Below are positions 56,347-64,000 of a stretch of 64,000 nucleotides of DNA, in pieces. The notes under the pieces are model-generated. The model was not told the DNA's origin. It searched no databases and saw only the letters and a list, made by a program, of their open reading frames with translations. This DNA is from Zingiber officinale (lineage: Eukaryota; Streptophyta; Magnoliopsida; Zingiberales; Zingiberaceae). Location of the stretch: the NCBI RefSeq assembly GCF_018446385.1, contig NC_056001.1, forward strand, positions 108,230,436-108,294,435, given 5' to 3'. Positions within the stretch are counted from its first letter, which is position 1. Every line of letters starts with the position of its first letter. The translations under genes were made by a program, and so were the position numbers.

Positions 56347-56934
56347 AATTGTGAAATTAGCAAGTATAATTAATGGTTGCGTAGCTTTATCTTTTCTCAA
56401 GAATCTAACACAAGATCTTTATTTTACTCTCTTTTGGCAGAAAACAGTCAAACACAACGAGCAAGAGAGATTTATTCGGCTATAAGTGAATGGTTAGTGC
56501 GTAGAAATTTCATTTGGAGATTCTATTCACATTACATTCAAAACTTGCACGGATCGATCTTTTAACTGCATGCTTTCTAATTGAAACAATGAATCTCTTT
56601 GCAGTAGCAAATTAAGAATCGAACTCTTGCTTCCAAAATTAATTGTGAAATTAGCAAGTATAATTAATGGTTGCGTAGCTTTATCTTTTCTCAAGAATCT
56701 AACACAAGATCTTTATTTTACTCTCTTTTTGCAGAAAACAGTCAAACACAACGAGCAAGAGAGATTTATTCGGCTATAAGTGAATGGTTAGTGCGTAGAA
56801 ATTTCATTTGGAGATTCTATTCACATTACATTCAAAACTTGCACGGATCGATCTTTTAACTGCATGCTTTCTAATTGAACCAATGAATCTCTTTGCAGTA
56901 GCAAATTAAGAATCGAACTCTTGCTTCCAAAATT
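56347..56934. repeat. 294-bp tandem duplication, two near-identical copies
   Basis: Units 56347-56640 and 56641-56934. I see only two substitutions ('cttttggcag' vs 'ctttttgcag'; 'attgaaacaatg' vs 'attgaaccaatg'). A few bases of a third unit start at 56935. The open frames in each copy (62 codons) have no recognised family. Confidence 0.92.
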
Positions 56935-57640
56935 AATTGCCCTGATGCTGTTAACTGTTAAGTAGCATGCATTGCTGGATTCTACACTTAATTCCACTTC
57001 TAAATTAAAGTTTAATGAAGATATATGTATATACATTATATTAACGTCAAGTCCAGCTAGGCATGTCTGAGCATGAAGCATCCAAAAGGACAGTGTCTTG
57101 TTGAAACGAATTAAGTGCATGATGATGGTGGAGAAAAGCACAGAGCAACTACGTGGAAGGGCATCGACTGATCGGCTGCATGCATCAGCAATGTGCAGAT
57201 ATATGCTGAGAGCTAGCTCTTTTGTGCATAAGTTCGTTTGTGATATAAAGAGGAGGATCGTTTTGAGAATCAGCAGCTAGGTAGCTAGCCAGCTAGCTCG
57301 ATCATGAGCCCTGCGTGCTTGATGGAACTCACGTTATGTCATGCAAAACCATGCAATTATCGGTGATTGGATCGGATGGGAGAGGCACCAACATTGCAGT
57401 GAAAACAAAATGAAGACGGTCTCGTATATTCTGGAAGTAACTAAATCATAGGAATATTTATCCTATTACAACAGTTTTTTTTATATATATAGGAGAGCTC
57501 TCAGGTACACAGTGAGATATTTATCTATTAGGAGTTGATGTTGAGATCTATTACAATAAACACTAATGTAAGTACCAAATACATTGATATGACAAATAAA
57601 ACAGGATCTTCAAAGTTGAGGTCGAAGTCCAGAAAATTGA
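56935..57640. other. Intergenic, no gene recognised
   Basis: Rich in 'gctagctag'/'agctagct' words (57275-57300). No supported coding or RNA gene. Confidence 0.4.
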
Positions 57641-58550
57641 TTGATGTAACGATCAAAGTTAAGGAGGGGTCAATACTCAGGGTTATCATGATCGTATGAC
57701 TCAGCCGAAAAGTCTAGCCGATCGAATCTCTTGTTCAATCGGATCCCAAATCCTCCCGACTCGATGGAATCCTGAGCCGTCTCAGTTTAATTCGGAATCG
57801 AGTCCTCTCGGCTCAACCGGACTCCTTATCCGAGCGAATGCCGAGTCCGAGTGGAGGTGGAGTCCTCAATGAGGTTGAGTTCTCAAGGATGTCGAGTCCT
57901 TAGAGAGGTCGAATCCTCAAAATAGTCAACATTCTTTAACCGACCTGACCCCTTTCGAGAATGAGGTTTGATCGAACGTTAGAAGAGACTCAGTCAGTCT
58001 ACCATTAAAGTGTATTAATGATTCATCAACGCAATCACCTAATATTCTTTTTTGACGTTTTGTGTAATCGTTGTCAGATAATCACAGGAATATGCCTGTG
58101 AAATCCGTACGACGGAAGCTTATACCTTACAAAATGTAGGAATGATAAATCTATTTCAGGGAAGTTATCAGAATGTTAAAATAGTGACTGTTATTTTAGA
58201 AATATGTTGATATTCGTGCAGAGAGAAAATATCAATACATAAAGAATTTCTATATACAAGCGCAGACAAGCTTCGTCATCATAGTTCACTATTTATTATC
58301 AGTGTCTTGCACTCCTTTCTTTAGCTTTGTGTTTAACTTGAGCGCCAGAATACTTGTGTCGGGACCCCTCCCTAGCTTGGTTATTGACGTTTCCTTCCTA
58401 TTTTGTTCTTCTTTAACACGAGAGCTCACTCGCAGCATTAGGTTTCTCTTGCTCTATTCGGAGTCTTCCCACAATTAACCTCGACGCTACCTAACTAGCA
58501 CTCCATCTTCTCTGATTTTACACATCATCATGCCTCAATCCGTGGAGAAA
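57641..58550. repeat. LTR-like dispersed repeat, C/G-rich
   Basis: The stretch 57700-57930 has diverged ~27-bp units around 'gtcgagtcctcaaagaggt' and 'cgactcgatggaatcc'. 58060-58480 reads like an LTR tail ('cctgtgaaatccgtacgacgg'). No open frame. Boundaries are approximate. Confidence 0.4.
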
Positions 58551-59260
58551 ACACTAACATGCATATAGTTATGATCAGTTCTTTTAATCTAGCTAATTAA
58601 TGATCTCTTTCGATTGATTAAGTTTTCAGTTGGTATAATTATGAGGATTATAGATTTAAGTGAATGGTTTACTTTAATCTAGAAGGATGTATATATTCCA
58701 ATATTTCATTTAATAGTTAGGCCAAATCTAATCATGATGAGAATAAAAAAAAAAATTACACGCACCCTATCATTAAAGATTGCGTACCCGTCCCAGAGCA
58801 ATGATATAGCAGTTAGATCCTTCATCCGATTAATCAGATATTTAAGAATCGAATTTCAATTATGGAGCACTATATGAATTTTTTTCTAGTTGAATGAAAA
58901 TTTTAAAAACACTGGTTGTTTAGATAAATCTTCGTAAATATTTTTTGATTTATTCTATAGTTAATGAAAATTTTTCATAGGACCAAATGAATCACTTCTA
59001 AAATTAATTGATCAATCGGATATTTGAATTAAAAAAAAAAATTACACCCTCATCATTAAACTCCCATTATTAAGACCTAAAGTTGGTTGTGATCTTATAA
59101 AATCATTCGATTCGATATTAGAAATTTATTATTTTCCCCTCTCATCTTAAGAGCATGGCACTTTTTAATTATTTTATATTAAAAAAAAAAAAGGAAAAAG
59201 GAAAATCTGAAATAGTTTTTGAAAATATGGCCTTGAATGCGCTCTCCTGGATTCCAACTT
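58551..59260. other. AT-rich intergenic sequence, nothing recognised
   Basis: No coding or structural feature supported. Confidence 0.4.
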
Positions 59261-59269
59261 CTCATCAAC

Positions 59270-59710
59270 TAAATTTGGCGGTTAAAAGACGGACGGCCAA
59301 CCGACCGACCAACCAAATTAGTGGGCCCGCAGCCGACGGCGATCTCAAATCCGCGTGCGCCTGAGTCGGTGGGCGATCACACCACGTGGCTCTCCGCTGC
59401 ACCCCACTCTTTCCACTGGTCAACCTGTCGACTCTGCGGTGGGGCCCTGCTCTATCATCCTCTGCTTCGCCAACCACAGAGCCGGTAGCTGCCTTAGTAC
59501 GATTTGGCCGTTGGGAATAATTAATAGGCGGAAGGCGACCCCACGAAGAAGACTATAAATCTACCTGACACCGGCGGGCCCACGAAGAAAAGGTCACCGA
59601 CCATGGCCTTGGATCCGGTGTCTGGGCCCCACGCCGCATGTCTACTTGGCGCGCCTGCCTCAAGACTCGCCCAGTGGCTCTTGTGAGTCTCGGTACGTGT
59701 CTTCTCGTGG
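59270..59710. promoter_or_regulatory. GC-rich promoter-like island
   Basis: A sharp GC-rich block in AT-rich surroundings holds a CACGTGG G-box-like site (about 59391), a TATA-like 'ctataaatc' (about 59554) and an ATG at 59602. The ATG opens only a short frame before AT-rich, (TA)-containing sequence. It looks like the promoter and first codons of a gene whose body is missing or unrecognised. Frames on both strands lack family features. Confidence 0.35.
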
Positions 59711-59719
59711 TCGAATTGT

Positions 59720-61200
59720 TTAAGAAAATATTAAAAAATATATATATATATTTAATATATTTTTCTAGAAAAAAGTTTGTATACTTTATGTTCATTTTTT
59801 ATTTTAAATTGAAAAGTATACACATATTATAATAATACTTTGACTGTCTGAGTTGGAAATACAAATACTTTCTTTTAAATATTCATGAGGAGGAAAAATG
59901 TATTGAAGTCTGTTCTAAATGCATTCTCACTCCAAGATGCTCTTGCTTAATTTAATCCTAATTATAAGCTCTCTCTCTCTCGACATAATCTTAGTTAATT
60001 TGTAAGCTACATTTCACTAGTTGAATATATAATAAAAGATGCTAATGTGATTTCATTAAGTAGTTAATTAATTAAGTTGCGTGGTTCCTAAGTTAGCTCC
60101 CCTCTTATACATGAGAAAAAAATGATTGGGCAAAAATCTAAGTAGCTTCCTTTTTTTTTCTAGGAGTCAATGGAGTATGTTTTTTTTAAACAAAAGAATG
60201 ATTTATAATATTATAAATATCTATGAGGTATTTGGAGTCTATTCTTACTTTCAAAGTGACATAAAAAAGTACAAACATTTTTATGTAAACGCTATTTAAT
60301 TTTCAAATTTTAAATCTGAATATATAGATACACTTTTAGAAGTCATTGGAAACCAATTGTATTTTTTAAATGATAAAAAAACTTAAAATAGTCATATAAT
60401 AATTTTTATTCAAAACTATTATATTATTAATTTTTTGCTCAAATTGTCAATTAAATATATAAATGCAATTTAAGATGTCATTGGAGCTCAATCTATGTTT
60501 TTAAAAATAATCAAATAACTAGTTAAAATTATTAGATTTATGTATCAATTTTGAATTTTTTATAGTTAAGTTAGTTTGAAAACATACATACATTAAATGT
60601 ACTTCAATAGCTTTTAGAGTATGTATTCAAATTTAAAACTTGAGCATAAGATAACAATATAGTAAATTTAGTTTAATTTGCTATTGTACAATAATTTTGA
60701 GCCGAGAAGTTCCCAATAGTCTCCTAATTAATTACATCTTTATATTCAAATTTAAAATTTTATAAACAATTATGAAATAATTTTAGCGAAAATTAGTACA
60801 TAATTATATATGTGTGTGTGCTATTTTTAAAATAAAATTTAAATTTACATATCATTTCATATAGCAATTTTATAAATATTCTTATTTTTCTTTCTATTTT
60901 CCAAAAATAATATATTTTTAATATTTGTTCATAAATGTTATAACTACCAAAATTGCTATATGGATTTTTTGAAACGCGTAATTAAGTTATATTGGTTGAG
61001 TGCCGTATTACAATGATTTTGAGAATATTTTATTACAAAATAATTTGGATCGATTCGATGTACTTTTTGGCGTTTAAGAAAACATAGCTCTCCTTTAAAG
61101 CAATACTTTAAAATAATTTTTTTACGTAAAATAATACTTCGACATGGTTGGACACGCGGTTAAGTTGACGTTCACTTTTGAAACATACATGTATATTCAT
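59720..61200. other. AT-rich intergenic sequence, nothing recognised
   Basis: Diverged internal repeats such as 'gtcattgga' with 'caat.tatgtttttaaa' appear at 60340-60620. No gene. Confidence 0.4.
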
Positions 61201-61205
61201 GTGTC

Positions 61206-61208
<3 letters not shown>

Positions 61209-61257
<49 letters not shown>
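61209..61257. repeat. (TA)n microsatellite
   Basis: About 24 TA units at the left edge of the LTR-like element. Confidence 0.95.
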
Positions 61258-61261
<4 letters not shown>

Positions 61262-63390
61262 GAGGGTATGGTGTGATTTTGAGTTTTGATGTTTGGACAA
61301 AAGATTTAAGTTAGGTTAATTTTTGTATTTCATATGTATATTTGAGTTGTACAAGTTTATAAAATATACATATGACTTAGCTTGTTGGCTTCGGATCCGG
61401 TGAAGGATGGAGCATCCAAGGGACCATGAACAAGACAACAAGGATAAGCGGCGAGGAAAGCGCACTTCAAGGCATATGCAAAGGATGACATTGGGACAAG
61501 TCGTGGGCTTGAATGCATCCGAAGGACAAGAGCCAAAGGAATGAGGCTTGAAGACAAGAGGTCAGAGCTACGAGGAAGAGTCAAGTGAATCGTGAGGGTC
61601 CGAGTGTGAGAGAAATATACTTGGGAAGGGAAACCATAGATTTAGAGTTTTACCGGTCGACTTGGGCAAGGCACAAAGTGTTTGTGCCCAACGGCTGAGA
61701 CATCAGTCGACTGGTACAAGGACTAGTCGACTGATAAAGAATCGTTGGCAGAATCATGGATTCTGCGGAGTGTCGTTGGGTGTGTCCAACGGTAATACTA
61801 GTCGACTAGTAATGGGAAAATCAGCCTATCTATGTGTTTTCCCCAAGCTCTATATAATAGAGCTTGGGGTGGCTGGCTTGGGTGATAAAATTAGACTTGG
61901 TTAAAATTAAAGGCTAATTAAAATTTTCAAGTTCCTGTTGGAGCAATGTAGGTGTCCTAGGTTTTGATGTTTGAGCAAAAATTTAAGTTAGGTTTATTAT
62001 TGTATTTGATATGCATTGTGAGTGTGCAGGATACATGTATAACAAGGAAAATCCAAGTGTGATCTTGGCCAAGGAGAAAAGTCCAAGAAGATTCTTGGCG
62101 ATGTAAGTCCAAGTATGTAGTATTAGCAACGAGAGTCCAAGTGTGACTTGGCAATGGTTGAAGTCCTGGAGGTGAAGAGTCTCTTGGCAAAGGAAGACTC
62201 GACAACTAGGACAAGACCAAAGGAAGCTACAGAAGACAAGGCGTGAAGGATGAGAAGGCATTCGAGGGATGCGAAGCTGATGGAGGAGGCTAGAAGGCTA
62301 GGTCTAGGTTGGTCGGGTAAGAACGAGTGCTAAGTGAATGTACTTGGGGGGGTCAAAATCCTAGGGTTAGGATTTTACTAGTCGACTGGCAACTAGACCA
62401 ATCGACTGGGCCGACTGGGCCAGGGCACAGAATATTTCTGCGTCCAATGTTTGTGAAAACAGTAAATCATTACTGTAGCAATCATTGTAGCGATTACTGT
62501 AGCAGTCGACTGGTGCACTGTAGTAGTCGACTGGTACGCTGTAACAGTCAACGAGTAAAGATCTGTTGGCAGAGGCGCGGATTTTGTGGAGTACCGTTAG
62601 CCAACATCAGTCGACTGCTAAAATGACACGTCAACTGGTAATGGTAAAATAAGCTTGCTGATTTCCTTAAGCTGTAAATAATGGAGCTTGGGGTGGCGAA
62701 CTTTGGTGACGAAGTTAGTGGCGGTTAACCTTAATTAGAGTCTCCAAGTGCTCAAGTTATCCAGTGTAGTCTTGTGCGAGTTGTGGTGAGGTTTCTCCAC
62801 CCACAAGGAGCTACGCGAGCTAGCCGGAATTTGTCGAAGATTGATCCACCGACGGATTGAGGTTTTGTCCACCTTACGGACATGCTGTAGAGTAGAAGCC
62901 CTAATCTCCTAACCACGTTAAACGAACGTGTATTGGTTTGATTTCTTGTTTATTATTTTATAGAGTTAGCTTTCCTTTTATTTGTTAGTATTTTTATTTC
63001 CGCTACGACTAACAATTGTAGGAAGTTATTCACTCTCTCCCTTTAGCGGGCGTCAAGGTCCCAACAATTCCCATGTGATTTGAGTGCCTTGATCGAGTTG
63101 TGGTGAGGTTTCTTCACCGACAATGAGGCTTGAACTAGATGGAGGTTTTGAAGACTAATCCACCGATGGATAGGGATAGTCCACCTTACGGACAGTCGTG
63201 GAGTAGGAGCTTTATCTCCGAGCCACGTAAATTGACATGTCATTATGGTTTACTTGTTTTCTTTCTTATCTTTAGCTTTTGTATTCATGTTTGTTTGTTT
63301 ATTTTTCATTGTGCACTAACGAATATATAGGAAATGAATGATTTAAAGTGATCATCTATTCAATCTCCCTTCTAACCGATCCAATAATCC
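61258..63390. mobile_element. Older LTR of the TGTTGGAGCAAT family, interrupted
   Basis: Flank 61258-61935 ('gagttttgatgtttggacaa', 'cagtcgactggtacaag', ending 'ttcaagttcc') continues at 63067 ('tgatcgagttgtggtgaggt', 'caccgatggatagg', 'ccaccttacggac'). Together these give the same layout as the inserted copy at 61936-63066. The left tip is lost at the (TA)n tract. The right tip is near 'cctcaacaa' at about 63395. Confidence 0.65.
61936..63066. mobile_element. Solo LTR (~1.13 kb) inserted in an older LTR of its family
   Basis: Starts TGTTGGAGCAATG and ends GTCCCAACA. The flanking 5-mers GTTCC (61931-61935) and ATTCC (63067-63071) differ at one base, as expected of an aged target duplication. 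The inside has repeated 'agtcgactgg' words (62380-62640) and 'gaggtttctccaccc'. It has no internal coding region and no second LTR, hence a solo LTR. Confidence 0.75.
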
Positions 63391-64000
63391 TCAACAATAG
63401 CATCGTATTCAAATCGTTCACTAAATGCACTGACCAGAAGTTGTCCAAGAGGCAGTTGATGTTGACGACAAATGAAGCCAAAGGTCGCGCAGTGCAATTG
63501 CTTAACGTTAATTAAGGTTTTCCTCCTGTATACCCTGTCAGTGTTTCAGTGTTCTCATAAAATTTCCATAAAAAACTCACTTAATTCTTTTTAAAAATAT
63601 TTTAAGTACCTTATTAGATTTGTCCCAAGTATTTATTTTGTTTCTAGAGTCAAATTATACACGTGATTTGACTAACATGTTCACTAGATAATAGTATGAT
63701 GCAGGACCAATGTAAAAAATATCTAATTTTTAACTATTCATTATTTTTGACTTGAGATTCAAAATCAGAGTTTTTTTTTCTATGATTATACGTGTAAAAT
63801 TTAGATACCTATATTAATTATTGGAACCTTATAATCGTCAAGTTTCGGGTAAAAAAAATACTATTTAGGATATTTTTAGAAGATCCAAACATCTTTTTTT
63901 ATTTTAAATAATTTTTATTTTATGATATTTTGAGTATTTTTGGTATATCAGATATTTATAGATTAGAATTTGTGATATTTATAAGTTAGAATTTCTCTAA
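63391..64000. other. AT-rich intergenic sequence, nothing recognised
   Basis: No coding or structural feature supported. Confidence 0.4.

Overview
The window is nuclear DNA from a flowering plant, probably a monocot. Genes are spliced with GT-AG introns, the sequence is AT-rich and crowded with transposons, and a badnavirus-like copy is integrated in it. Zingiberales is a plausible guess but is not proven. Only one protein gene looks intact, a D-type cyclin at 27.2-28.7 kb. A second host locus, a PPOX-type gene (NAD(P)HX-epimerase domain fused to a pyridoxamine-phosphate oxidase), lies broken across 40.1-55.0 kb. Nearly everything else is transposons nested in one another, plus their captured gene pieces.

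Region by region. 1-20.2 kb is a stack of nested elements on the minus strand. The base is a 5'-truncated Ty3/Gypsy chromovirus (pol 17.3-20.2 kb) whose long LTR holds minisatellites. A gag-only Copia-type element (2076-16402, target duplication CATAC) inserted into that LTR. A CACTA element (about 4713-15533) then inserted into one LTR of the Copia element. The CACTA element carries TNP2, a TNP1-like gene ending in a ULP1-type cysteine protease domain, and a captured auxilin-like host fragment. 20.2-26.9 kb holds direct repeats and a dead hAT transposase split by an LTR-like element and a MITE. 27.0-28.9 kb is the cyclin gene with promoter and a short uORF. 29-31.9 kb holds purine-rich DNA, a hairpin MITE and a (TA)n-flanked MITE pair. 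31.9-39.8 kb is a Mutator-like element with about 550-bp terminal inverted repeats, a decayed FAR1-type transposase, a captured Raf-type MAPKKK exon and an array of eight short palindromes.

40.1-55.0 kb is the most striking part. The PPOX-type gene is interrupted inside a coding exon by about 10.85 kb of endogenous badnavirus-like pararetrovirus arranged as an inverted repeat. A 3.4-kb plus-strand arm and the matching part of a 7.4-kb minus-strand arm meet across a 28-bp spacer. Transcription from the PPOX promoter would pass through both arms and could make a long viral hairpin RNA, so the locus could act as a natural small-RNA source. The minus arm still shows P1, P2 and an ORF3 with movement, dUTPase, coat, protease, RT and RNase H regions, all with breaks.

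55-64 kb is mostly non-coding: a MITE, a recent 294-bp tandem duplication, LTR-like repeats, a GC-rich promoter-like island, and a solo LTR inserted into an older LTR of its own family.
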